Under the pieces are notes generated by a model. It saw only the letters and a program-made list of their open reading frames with translations, did no database searches and was not told the origin of the DNA. A stretch of 64,000 nucleotides of DNA from positions 43,377,744-43,441,743 of the forward strand of contig NC_071354.1 in assembly GCF_943734655.1 (NCBI RefSeq), in the 5' to 3' direction. Source of the stretch: Sabethes cyaneus. Its lineage: Eukaryota; Arthropoda; Insecta; Diptera; Culicidae. Below, one piece after another: positions 47,615 through 56,400 of the stretch. The first letter of the stretch is position 1. Each line of letters starts with the position of its first letter. The translations under genes and the position numbers were made by a program.

Positions 47615-47688
<74 letters not shown>

Positions 47689-47712
47689 AATCCTTCTTTA
47701 TAGGTATAGATT
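45577..47712 (+). repeat. Element carrying a tandem array of ~143 bp units (copy 2)
   Basis: It starts AGCTGACCCGACAAACTTCG, passes through CTTCCGACGGCGGGTCACCG, and then has eleven units marked by GGTTC(C/T)ATTTG at 45954, 46099, 46247, 46390, 46533, 46676, 46819, 46979, 47119, 47269 and 47428. Spacing is mostly 143 bp, with longer 150-160 bp variants. The end is GTTCAGTAGTTTTTGATTCT, a GACA microsatellite, and TATAGGTATAGATTG. It agrees with copy 1 (18971-21625) at both ends. Apparent proteins in the array (for example 46446-47012) are repeat translations, not genes. Confidence 0.8.
47613..47688. repeat. (GACA)n microsatellite
   Basis: About 19 GACA units stand immediately before the 3' end of array copy 2. 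The same tetranucleotide is present as only three or four units at 21596-21608, and in the reverse sense near 60825. Confidence 0.95.
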
Positions 47713-47853
47713 GCTGTACAAGGTATTGTAAAATATTGCGTACGCATTCAGTAATATGACTGTCATCAACATTTAACACCAATTTGAGCAAGGCCCTGTA
47801 AAACCATGGTGGGCGGTATTACCCCGGCGGGCGTTGTTACCCCGTTTACCCTT

Positions 47854-48216
47854 ACAGCAACGATATTCAGCAGTTTATGGTCATTCCGCAGGTGTGCAAA
47901 AGTTCATAATTTCGAGACTTCGCGGCACTAGTGTATGGGTACGATTTCTGAATGTGTTCTATCCACGGAATCTATTTATTTGTAATATCCTGTTTCCAGA
48001 AATTTTTTTAGTGGACCAAAAATGCTAGGCTGATGAACGGAAGTATCCAATTTTCACACTATGTATCATCACTGTGCAAAAAACTTTTTAAACATCCTGC
48101 CCAAGTAAATCAAAACACCACATCAGCCCTACTTTCTAACCACAGATGCCCTACTTTCTGCCAACAGCAGAAATGTTATCACAGTTTATGCGATGAGATG
48201 ATTTATGTGAAAAATA
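47854..48216. other. Spacer without recognised genes
   Basis: Short frames only; a 158-codon plus frame at 48033-48509 crosses a retroelement tail and a SINE and is not credible. Confidence 0.35.
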
Positions 48217-48330
48217 TCTTTTTTTTTGTGTGTGTGGATATTATCACTACGACCAGCATTTTGATCTATTGTGATCTTATCCAGGTGTTGTTCCGCACTT
48301 CGTTGTTATTGCAGTATTGCTATAGGAGTG
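48217..48330 (-). mobile_element. 3' tail of a LOA-like element
   Basis: A T-run then ACTACGACCAGCATTTTGAT, CTATTGTGATC matches the 3' end of the LOA-like copy at 33562 (T-run, CACTGCGACCAGCATTTAGA, TCTATTGTGGT). Only the terminal segment is present, as expected for severe 5' truncation. Confidence 0.5.
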
Positions 48331-48399
48331 AGCGAACTGCTTATTATCCGTGCTTAAAGTGTCGGTGTGTTTTCACCCCATTTACCCTCTACGCTTCTT

Positions 48400-48895
48400 A
48401 CTACTTTTCAACCAATCTAGCTCTAGAGCCAGGTAGTACGGAGACTAGTCATAATTGGTCCTTGGACAAGAGGCTTCATTCGCACATCGAGCAAGTATCA
48501 TTCTTATAACCAGCCCCGGCTAAAGGCTTCATGGTCGGTAAAGCAGAGTTCAGCACAGAGTGAGGGTGTGAATGTGTATGTATGTGTTCCTTACTACTTA
48601 TGCATCACCAATGTCGTTCCTAGAACCAGGAAGCGGAACAAGCTATAATTTGCCCTTGAACAAAAGGCTTCATTCGCACCTCAAGTAAGTACCACTCGTA
48701 CAACTTGCCCTGCCAAGAGACTTTCATTGTTAGTAAATGCAGAATGCAGAAGGAAGGATGAGGAGGGGCCTGGGAATAAACCCATGCTAAAGTCACTTAA
48801 CATCGAGTGGCCTGATTCTACTAAAATTCGAACCCACGACCACTCGCTTGTCAAGGCAAACTCGGTAACCTTGCGGTTACAGAGCCCCCCGAATA
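48400..48895 (-). repeat. tRNA-derived SINE with internal tandem duplication
   Basis: On the minus strand the head reads GGGGGGCTCTGTAACCGCAA, GGTTACCGAG, then GAGTGGTCGTGGGTTCGAAT, which contains a strong B box. The body follows. Its last ~165 bp (GGCTTCATTCGCACCTCAAG, AGAACCAGGAAGCGGAAC) is repeated, diverged, at 48410-48570 (GGCTTCATTCGCACATCGAG, AGAGCCAGGTAGTACGG). It is a different SINE family from the copies at 296, 24795 and 41274. Confidence 0.6.
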
Positions 48896-49099
48896 ATATC
48901 TAAGAAAACATGATACATGCTAGAAAAAAATTTAATCAATAGAATGCTACATCATTTCGAAACGATAAAAGGATCTTTCCAAATGCAGCAACTTGTATAT
49001 GGCCGCAACAGTAAGATGTACAATTTACAGCGGATTTTGGAACCGCCTGGTGACAAACTTATAAAATTCCATCCCCCAAACGAAAGGTCTTAAACTACT

Positions 49100-49800
49100 G
49101 ATTAACTTTGCTGAAGACAATAATTTTCTATATAGCCAGGATTCCGAGATATTCCAAGAGAAAGAGTGTTGTACAAAATACAACGCGCGAGTATCCGTGT
49201 TACAAAAGTTGGCGCGATAAACGGAAGGTTAATCGAAGCCTCTTGTGGAGGGAAAAGTAGCCTCGACTTCCAGCTTGCATGCATCGTTGACCCGCTTAAT
49301 TCTGTTACTGTCAACGGTGACCTGAGATCCTGGATATAATTAACTTCATGGGAAACAATGTTTATTTTCTCTGGAGACTGTTCCTCCACCATCCCAAAGT
49401 TTCTAGTAGTGATGAAAAGTTCGTCTGTGAAGGCTAGGAGATCACAAAAGTGAATAAGATACAGGACAGTCCATCCCGTTGCCGCAACCTTGTGTGCGAT
49501 TCAAAGGGATTCGAATGTGTCCTCGAGACACACACGTAGCACGCCACTTGCTTCACGGTATGTTTGATCAGCCGCGTCAGTTTGGCCGGAAAACCGTTGT
49601 CGTTTATTATCTACCATAGCTGTTCACGCTCGACTGTATCGTATGCTGCCCTGAAATCTACGAAAATATAATGCACGTTGTGCTTTTAATATTTCTGGAG
49701 AATTTGTCGGAAAATGAAAATTGGATCCGTAGTACCACGGGTTCACATAAAGCCCGCCTGATACTGCCCCACGAATTCTCTTATGGTCATGATGTTCACC
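49100..49800 (-). pseudogene. RTE-type reverse transcriptase fragment
   Basis: Minus-strand pieces in order: IREFVGQYQAGFM near 49770, PIFIFRQILQK near 49710, (F)VDFRAAYDTVEREQLW near 49660 with the first catalytic Asp, NDNGFPAKLTRLIKHTVKQV near 49590, an FESHTRLRQRDGLSC-like segment near 49480, then the frame at 49102-49392 (VEEQSPEKINIVSHEVNYIQ). Stops and shifts interrupt it and the YADD box is lost. The family differs somewhat from the JAM1-like copies. Confidence 0.6.
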
Positions 49801-49841
49801 AAAAACCGGCTGTTTCGTCGTAATTGCCTATTTCCATCCTA

Positions 49842-50071
49842 CACTGAGAAAACTTTTCGTATAGTTTCTATGTGTCCCACACATAGATTTTTGCAATGTG
49901 CCCAGTCAATGAAATTTATATGCCAAACAGTTATAATTTATGGGTACGCGAGACTTTTGCACATACTATTCATATCCGTATAATTTTTATGTGTATTTCT
50001 AGGCGGATTGTGCTTATATGCGGCACACGATAATCATCTGGAATTTCATTATGTGCAGAATATTTTTAGTG
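49842..50071. mobile_element. 230 bp MITE, TSD TA, TIR CACTGAGAAAA
   Basis: CACTGAGAAAACTTTT at the left pairs imperfectly with AATATTTTTAGTG at the right; TA flanks both sides. The related sequence at 33207-33270 runs from CGTCGTAATTGCCTATT straight into ACAAATTATTAAAAATATCA, without this insert. Confidence 0.65.
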
Positions 50072-50264
50072 TATTTAACACAAATTATTGAAAATATCAG
50101 CGAAAAAATGAAAATAAGTGGCTTTGCTTACTACGACGGGAATTAGAAATAAACCCTAGTTGGATTCAGTTCAATGTTTGTTGAACAGGTGATCTCCAGG
50201 TGCCTTAGTGGATATCTCTGCGGGAAAAGAAAGTGTTTCACCACTAGGCCTCGGGAGACTGCAC

Positions 50265-50725
50265 AGTTAATGCATCGCTATCCGTTATCGTTCGTGTCGG
50301 TGTGCAGGCTGTGAGGCCCGATCATGTATTATAGACCACATGACTTCTCTGCCGATCTAGGCGTTTATATCTCCGATGATGATCTTGATGTACCGAGGCG
50401 AACGGCTGTCGTAGGTTGCCTCCAGCTACACATAGAACACTTCCTTCTTGTCGTCGAGTCTACCTTCGTGTTTACCCACCACCATATGATGCTGTAGTTG
50501 AAGTGCATTCATTCCATGTGCTTATTTCGTCACCATTATCCATGAAGAATACTCGGAGTCGAATTTCCTTAATTGTTCATAGTAGAATTGAGTTTAGATA
50601 AGATGCTTTACTAGGGGCACGGTACCGAGTCTCGTGATGGGGCTGCCATCTTAGTTGTAGTACCGAGACGACACATTTCTTAGTTCAGCCGCTCGCTCCT
50701 AATCAGACGCTGTCGTGAGCCGCTC
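50265..50725 (-). pseudogene. RTE 5' region and endonuclease fragment
   Basis: The upstream block (50570-50725) is shared with 29570-29720. Below it, on the minus strand, the endonuclease reads LDDKKEVFYV, LEATYDSRSPRYIKIIIGDI, SIIGPHSLHTDTNDNG (50280-50460), the same order as in other RTE copies. Stops interrupt it. Confidence 0.6.
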
Positions 50726-50739
50726 ACTCGACCAGCTTT

Positions 50740-51160
50740 TAAGAATCCATCGTAACAAGCTCCGCTTTAATGCCATCCTTTCCAATCGATTTATTGTTCT
50801 TTAATTTACTGAGAGCATCATTGACGTCGTTGGCACGTCGTTGGGGTACCTATTCCACTTGTATCAGGTCCGGCTCTGCCTGGACACTATTCACGTGTTT
50901 ATCAAAGTTCGCCTTTCGGTCACCTCACGATCGTCGAGGTACTATTATTCTTTTCTCGACACAATTCCCCTAACCGCACAGAGCTTTAGCGGGATTCTTC
51001 GAGTTTCTGGTAGAAATTTCGCCTTTCCTGAGATTGAGAACGATGCAGCTGCTCCAACTATGTCTGCTTCGCTGCATCGACTTCTGTTTATTTGTTTCCA
51101 CGTCCCCACTTGTGGCCGCCCGAGCAGCGTTCTCCTTATCCATCATCTTCTTAGACCAAA
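50740..51160 (-). pseudogene. RTE linker and RT start, separate fragment
   Basis: Minus-strand pieces: NAARA-type linker and GAAASFSISGKAKFLPETRR near 51000, a DDREVTERR segment near 50935, and VPTTSMMLSVN-like remains. These belong downstream of the endonuclease, yet on the minus strand they lie upstream of the copy at 50265-50725, so two partial copies adjoin. Confidence 0.5.
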
Positions 51161-51169
51161 GTAATGATT

Positions 51170-51240
51170 AATTTTTGCATGCAGGGGAAAAAGTGGAAAG
51201 GTGAGAGGGGGTTAATGGTAGCTATGCTTAAGGGGGCATA
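51170..51240. repeat. Fragment of the palindromic family abutting a TTAA end
   Basis: AAGGTGAGAGGGGGTTAATG, GTAGCTATGC is the arm of the palindrome seen at 37217-37545. At 51228 it breaks at TTAA into GGGGGCATAGTACTTTTTAC. The intact arm reads GTAGCTACGCTTAACAAG, so an element appears to have inserted at that TTAA. I could not find its other end. Confidence 0.45.
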
Positions 51241-51899
51241 GTACTTTTTACACCACATTTTTTGCCTTATTTCAAATATTTTTTCTTTATAACGCGAAAA
51301 GCGAATCGATTCGGGTTTTTTGCATTCTAAACCTTGCACTTTATACTAATATTTATAATTTCGTTTGCATGTAAGAACCTCTTCCCCTCTCCCCTACGGC
51401 TCCTTGAACATGATCATTCGAAAAAAATATGAATTGCGGTACCATGGATTGGCGCTGGGGGGCTTATCCGAATTGAAAAATTCCAAAACGACATGAAAGT
51501 ATATTAAATTATCTCGTGTTTGACCCATCTTTTTTTAAAATTCGAACGCATAACAAAATAGCGGACATTCAAACATAAAAGTAAGGTTTTTAGTCGAAAA
51601 AATTGACTTTAAACATTTCTGAAAAATACAAAAATTGTAATATCGAAAAAAGGATGGGTCAAACACTAGATAATTTTGTTGGCTTTGAAACAAAAAAAAG
51701 AATCATGAGAATTGCTTTAGCCGTTCTTGAGATATTCATGGTACCGACTTTCAAAACCTGGTTTCGAGAAAAACGACGTTGAAGTTTTTATTCGTTGTGT
51801 AATCGCTCCAAACATGCGCGGTACAAATAGCTGTTACTTTGTCAATTTTTGGAATTCATCGAAATGACTTGAAACACATATGGTCAAAATGTTAATCTT
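51241..51899. other. AT-rich sequence without recognised genes
   Basis: Probably the remainder of the TTAA-associated element and other decayed repeats; GGATGGGTCAAACACTAG and its inverted counterpart GTGTTTGACCCATC (51520 and 51655) form a local inverted repeat. Confidence 0.35.
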
Positions 51900-52920
51900 T
51901 CAAAATAAGGCCATTACAAATATTTTATAAAGTTTTTGTCCTTCCGGTATTCGGCGACTGAAGAGGGGGGGGGGCGAAAAAAAAACAACGTAAATTTTTT
52001 AATCGAGCAACAAAAAAACATGGATTTTAAGAATTTTTATTTAAGGTTTAAACGTGAAAACCGAATCTATTCTTGCTTATAATCTGCTTATAATGCTTAT
52101 AATCACTGATACTCCCGCATTTCACATTTGGAGATGTGATTCATTTCAATATGAGTGCTACATCGAGATCAAAACTGGAAGTGGCTTTGAACGATTGCGT
52201 GAGGTACGTTTTCAACCTAAATCGAATGTCATCAGTGCGTCACTTGCAGAAACACCTAATTGGTTGCCCTTTCCGTAACTTCTACAACATGCGTGCTTGT
52301 TTATTCTTATTCCGGATACTAAAACGCCAGACACCTGCTTATTTGTTCTCAAAATTACTGCCATCTCAAAGTCAACGGACAAGCAATCTTGTGGTGCCTG
52401 TTCACAGTACGGCTGAGTACGGCGATTCGTACTTTGTGAGAAGTGTGGTGATATGGAATAGTTTGCCACCAAATTTAAAACGTGTAAATCAGGAAGTGAT
52501 GTTCAAAAAAGGCTGCTTATCTTTTTTCAATCAATAGAGGCTAAAGTTTAGAAATTTTATATAAAAAAGGTAGAAAAGGTTGCTAGTTATTTTGTACGAT
52601 TTATTCTCGTTAATGACACTTTAAAAGACAGAAGTCTTATGTCATGTATCATGTTTTAATAAATAATATATACGTTATTATTTTCTATGCAAAAAAATAC
52701 GAAAAATGACAAAAACGAAGGAACATTTTTTTGAACGATTTTCGGAAATTCCATTGTTCGAATTCCCCTTTCTGTTTCATGCTAGAAGCGTTAATTCTCG
52801 GAGACTCATTTTTCGAGTTTTTAGACTGTAGAGCCCAGAGATAATTGTTTTTATAAAAAGAAATTTGACTCATATCCTACAAATTATTTTTTTGCCCCCC
52901 GATTTTTCAAGCCAATTTCA
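51900..52920. repeat. AT-rich G-tract repeat, second full copy, split by a retroelement tail
   Basis: The outer parts (51900-52083 and 52665-52920) match 11876-12310 almost base for base (GTTTTTGTCCTTCCGGTATT, AAACGTGAAAACCGAATCTA, then TATATACGTTATTATTTTC, TTTCGGAAATTCCATTGTTC). The segment 52084-52664 has no counterpart in the other copy. Confidence 0.75.
52084..52664 (+). pseudogene. C-terminal tail of a CR1/Jockey-type retrotransposon
   Basis: A 133-codon open frame (52136-52537) starts inside the pol C-terminus: MSATSRSKLEVALNDCVRYV, MRACLFLFRILKRQTPAYLF, YFVRSVVIWNSLPPNLKRV. The last resembles the VWNSLP motif near the end of CR1/Jockey-like proteins. The 3' end is TTTTAATAAATAAT. Three copies of TGCTTATAAT stand at the 5' junction (52074-52103). 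ATAAT at both junctions may be the target duplication. The RT domain itself is missing. Confidence 0.65.
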
Positions 52921-52983
52921 AAGCAGTACCTTGAAGTCGCAAGGACCTCCATAGTGTCGTCGTCCCACCAGAAAAAAACACGG

Positions 52984-53352
52984 TTAGATTAAACTTCCCG
53001 GTCGGTGGTTTCTACAATAGACGGAGAAAGAGGCATTATCATAGTTTGCCATCGCCCAACAGTTTCTAGAAATAACGTCCAAGCCGTCTGCGAATCCTGC
53101 GAATTGAGTACTCTTGACACCGGATTGCCTTTCGAATTCTCTTGCTATACGGGATAACGTAACAAGATCCCAACAAACCACCGAAATTTGTATTTTTTAA
53201 ATGTCTTTACTGGTGAGTGGTTTCTTGTCATGTTTCTAGAGTTCTTCCGGGAGTTGTTACTTTTCGTCACCTCGATTAATCTTCAGCTACTCGATTTCTC
53301 GCCGAATCTGATCGAGATTCGAGCGCGGAACGCTACTATCGTTTGTAGGTTA
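52984..53352 (-). pseudogene. RTE relic, 3' half interrupted by the Harbinger-like element
   Basis: The minus frame 52984-53181 reads VCWDLVTLSRIAREFERQSG, TQFAGFADGLDVISRNCWAM. FADGLDVISRN corresponds to the catalytic YADDIDIIGRN of RTE elements with the second Asp changed to Gly. The upstream part of the same relic lies on the far side of the insertion at 55726-55960. Confidence 0.6.
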
Positions 53353-53944
53353 GGGACCGTGCAATAATTACGTAAGGCCTTTTTCTTCATTTTTGAACCC
53401 CCCCTCCCCCCTATATAAGATTTTGGCCAATCCCCCCTCCCCCCCCGTACAAATTCTTAGTAAGATTTTTTGAAACATCAAAATTCAAGTTTTATTTAAA
53501 AAGATAGACATTGAAAGAATATTGAAACAGTCAACAAAGTTCAAACAAGTTCATAAAAACCAACGTTCAAACAAATTCATAAAAAAAAAAACAAATAATA
53601 TCAATTATCTATTGTAAATCCCTTAATGGCCCCCTCACGAACAGAACGTATTTCAGCATTGAGGTTGTCAATAAATGTTGGTGTATGCTCAGAAACTCAC
53701 TAGCGTTCACTTAATTCGCATTGATCCAATCTAAATCGTCTGAAAACGTGTCCTCGTCAAGTAGTATACAAAGAACTTCTTTGCCTCTTCTAGATGACAC
53801 GCGACATGGTCTTATGTTGGAATTGGCACTGCGTTGCGTCTAATGTACAGATCTGTAATGACCGCGGTTTCCTTTGAAGCAAAATACTGACCCCACTCTG
53901 GCCATATACGGCAGGCAAGATATTTGGGAACAGAAGAACAGTAT

Positions 53945-54055
53945 ATCCCAAGAAACATTTTTGTTGTATAGTAGCTTATCAAGCACTTGTTCCATTGGTA
54001 CAGCTATACATTAATTGTGTAAGCTAGTTTTAAACAAAAATATTTCTCGTGATAT
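53945..54055. mobile_element. Degenerate CCCAA-type MITE
   Basis: CCCAAGAAACATTTTTGTTG and TATAGTAGCTTATCAAGCAC correspond to the intact MITE at 18113-18218; the right end (CAAAAATATTTCTCGTGATA) is diverged. It lies inside the Harbinger-like element. Confidence 0.55.
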
Positions 54056-54178
54056 CATAAGGGATTGCGGCTGCCTTGCGGGATTGAGATAGGAAATTGA
54101 AGCGAAATATGTTGGAATGATCCCGGGCAATCTGTAGAAACGAATTTGGTGAATTTCACATAGTTCTGCATAAATAGT

Positions 54179-55279
54179 ATGAGCGCCAAAGCGCAAGTGG
54201 ATACAGTTTATACTGATTTGAAGGCCGCTTTTAATACCGTTAATCATACTATTCTTTTAAGCAAGTTGGAGAAACTTGGGTGTACCCCAAGATTGTGCAG
54301 ATGGTTGGAAACTTACCTTACGGATAGGCAACTCTTCGTACAACTTGGCAACTGCCGGCCTGCCGCGTTTACAAATGGTTCTGGTGTGCCACAGGGTAGC
54401 AATTTGGGACCATTGCTATTCTGTATCTACATAAATGATGCAGCGTTACTACTCAATGAAGATGGAAGGCTTTTCTTCGCTGATGATCTGAAGATCTATC
54501 TTGAAGTCAGAAGAATCGAGGACTGCAGAATGTTGCAGAAGCTTCTGGACATGTTAAGTGACTGGTGCGTAAGGAATCAATTGTTATTGAGTGTGGAGAA
54601 ATGTTGCGTCATCAGTTTCCATCGCACTAGAAGCGCAATAGAGTTCGATTACGAAATTTCCGGATCAAAATTGAATAGGGTAGAACAGGTGAAGGACCTT
54701 GGAGTATTACTTGACGAGAAACTCACCATGAAGTCCCACATTTCTGCCATCGTTGACAAGTCCAATCGTAGTCTTGGGTTCATATTTAAGATTGCTGGTG
54801 AATTCAATGACCCGATCTGCTTCAAAGCTCTCTATTGCTCTATTGTACGGTCAACGCTGGAATTTGCGAGCATCGTTTGGAACCCGCACGAGTTTGTCTG
54901 GTCCGCCAGACTGGAAAACGTACAGCGAAAATTTGTGCGACATGCACTTCGTCACCTTCCGTGGAGAGATCAGCAAAACTTAACACCGTACGAAGACCGC
55001 TGTCGTCTGTTGGGTTTAAGCACGCTAAGTCGACGTAGAGAGGTTTCGCAATCGTTGTTTGGCTGCAAGCTTTTAACTGGCGAATATGATGCACCGGACA
55101 TCCTATCGCAAATCGGACTCTACGCACCTTCAAGAGTCTTACGACCCAGAATGATTCTACAGGAAGACTCCTATTCAACGCAATATGCTGCCAACTCTCC
55201 CATCGCTTCCATGATCAGACAATTCAACTGCTTTGCTGACCTTTTTATTTTTGACGAATTATCACGCATTTACCGCTAA
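54179..55279 (+). CDS. Reverse transcriptase of a CR1/Jockey-type retrotransposon (5' truncated)
   Basis: An uninterrupted frame of 366 codons encodes the catalytic half of a non-LTR pol protein. Motifs: VYTDLKAAFNTVNHTILLSK (residues about 10-30, first catalytic Asp), SGVPQGSNLGPLLFCIYIND (about 68-88), the catalytic box LFFADDLKIYLEV (about 98-110) with both aspartates, LLLSVEKCCVISFHR, KDLGVLLDEKLTMKSHI, and the C-terminal LEFASIVWNPHEFVWSARLE with QRKFVRHALRHLPW. There is no RNase H domain. The fingers part of the RT, the endonuclease and ORF1 are missing, so the copy is truncated near 54170 and the first ATG is accidental. It ends with a poly-A-like tail (ATTATAAATTATAAATAATA). Lack of stops implies recent insertion into the Harbinger-like element. 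It cannot be autonomous. Confidence 0.8.
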   Translation: MSAKAQVDTVYTDLKAAFNTVNHTILLSKLEKLGCTPRLCRWLETYLTDRQLFVQLGNCRPAAFTNGSGVPQGSNLGPLLFCIYINDAALLLNEDGRLFFADDLKIYLEVRRIEDCRMLQKLLDMLSDWCVRNQLLLSVEKCCVISFHRTRSAIEFDYEISGSKLNRVEQVKDLGVLLDEKLTMKSHISAIVDKSNRSLGFIFKIAGEFNDPICFKALYCSIVRSTLEFASIVWNPHEFVWSARLENVQRKFVRHALRHLPWRDQQNLTPYEDRCRLLGLSTLSRRREVSQSLFGCKLLTGEYDAPDILSQIGLYAPSRVLRPRMILQEDSYSTQYAANSPIASMIRQFNCFADLFIFDELSRIYR

Positions 55280-55725
55280 CGTATTCGTGCACTTGACAAT
55301 GTAAATACTAACAATTAAGTAACTTTTAAGTATTCATTTAGACCCAAATTGTCCTATGAATTATACGAATAAATTATAAATTATAAATAATAGCATAAAC
55401 CGATGACATCAGAGACTCTGGAACAACTAGGCCAACTGCTGTTTCCTTGAGTGGACAAGGCTAAAATACTCAGCAGGTTGCTATGCATTTCCTTGCAGCA
55501 TGAAAGATTTCGACACTTCACAACTTACCTCATCAATTTAATAATTTTTGTAACAAATAACATAAGTTGCTATTAAAAATGTGACTTTTCCATAATTTTT
55601 TCGTGTGTGAAAATCTTACGTAAGAAATGATTAGGCCCCCCTCCCCCCCAAATAAGATTTTGTAAGATTTCGCGGAACCCCCCCTCCCCCCATAATGCCT
55701 TACGTAATTAGTGCACGGCCCCTTA

Positions 55726-55960
55726 ATTTCAATTTTGCTTCCTTCTGTAATATCGCAATTGAGATGCTCATCGAAGAACTGCTTCCACTAGTCGATCACT
55801 TTACGCTTGTCCGTAATAAGGTTTCCCTCTACGCCCCTAAACATATCAGGCTTCGATGTGTATTCCTTAGGAGATTATCATAAAAACACTTCAACACTTC
55901 ACGATTTCTTTCCTCCTTCTAGTGCTTTTCCTCATTAGAATCGTTGTTAACTCCTTCCGT
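55726..55960 (-). pseudogene. RTE relic, 5' half of the copy at 52984-53352
   Basis: The minus strand holds an RT N-terminal linker: NREVLKCFYDNL and a TLLRTSVK, SSSMSISIAILQKE series corresponding to ILTDKRKV...WKQFFDEHL. It adjoins the Harbinger-like element at 55725 and meets an oppositely oriented RTE fragment at about 55960. Confidence 0.5.
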
Positions 55961-56400
55961 GCTCGATTGTACTAGGCCAAACGCACCATCGTGGCAACGT
56001 AATGTCTTCGAGAGTCAGAGTACTTCTCAGGAGAAGGAGGAACGGCTTTGTCGCAAATGATGTATCGATGGGTTTGAACCTGGTCCCCGCAATAGGCGAA
56101 GTGGTCGAAGCCATCAAGCAGCTCAAGAACATTCGTGGAAAGTTATTAAGTCGGTTTTGCGGACGGGCGATCGACAACGAACCAAATCTTAGATCCCTCA
56201 AAAGTGTCCCAAATACCATCCTACGCCCCACGTATTCACAGATTTCAAGGCCTCATATGATATTATCGACCGTGAAGAGCTAAGGAAAATTATGGACGAA
56301 AACGGTTTTCTCGGGAAACTAGCCAGACTGATTAAGGTCACGATGGGTGGTGCGCGGTGCTGTGTGATGATATCAAGCGCGTTATCAAGCCCGTTTGTTT
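55960..56400 (+). pseudogene. RTE RT fragment in opposite orientation
   Basis: Plus-strand pieces: IGEVVEAIKQLKNIRGK near 56100, FTDFKASYDIIDREELRKIM near 56240 (first catalytic Asp), DENGFLGKLARLIKVTMGGA and RCCVMIS near 56330. These are RTE motifs in order, with shifts. It stands head to head with the minus-strand relic just before it. Confidence 0.65.

Larger units (their letters stand above)
44577..47853. mobile_element. Composite TIR element with nested insertions
   Basis: The left end GAGGGTAGGCGGGGCAAGAC followed by CGCCCGCC pairs with the reverse complement of the right end (GGCGGGCGTTGTTACCCCG, TTTACCCTT near 47850). Both arms then read through a further ACCGCCCACC-type block. Inside lie a 187 bp MITE (44996-45182) and the second 143 bp array element (45577-47712). 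No transposase is seen. A solitary similar end (TTTTCACCCCATTTACCCTC) occurs near 48370. Confidence 0.5.
53350..55725. mobile_element. PIF/Harbinger-like element, TSD TTA
   Basis: TTA at 53350-53352 and 55723-55725 flank ends GGGACCGTGCAATAATTACG and TAATTAGTGCACGGCCCC, inverted repeats of about 26 bp that continue into TAAGGC. A 3 bp TTA duplication with G-rich ends is typical of PIF/Harbinger. A broken minus-strand frame at 53640-53930 (RVSSRRGKEVLCILLDEDTF, SDDLDWINAN) may be the last part of its transposase; that is uncertain. Removing the element brings together two halves of an RTE relic. It carries two later insertions: a CCCAA MITE and a reverse transcriptase. Confidence 0.65.

Noticed and set aside
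47556..47791. Minus-strand frames with repeated Ser-Val-Cys-Leu
   Set aside because: They are translations of the GACA microsatellite at the end of the array element.
48810..48890. Possible functional tRNA gene on the minus strand
   Set aside because: The B box is good but the sequence continues into a SINE body and lacks convincing acceptor and anticodon stems.
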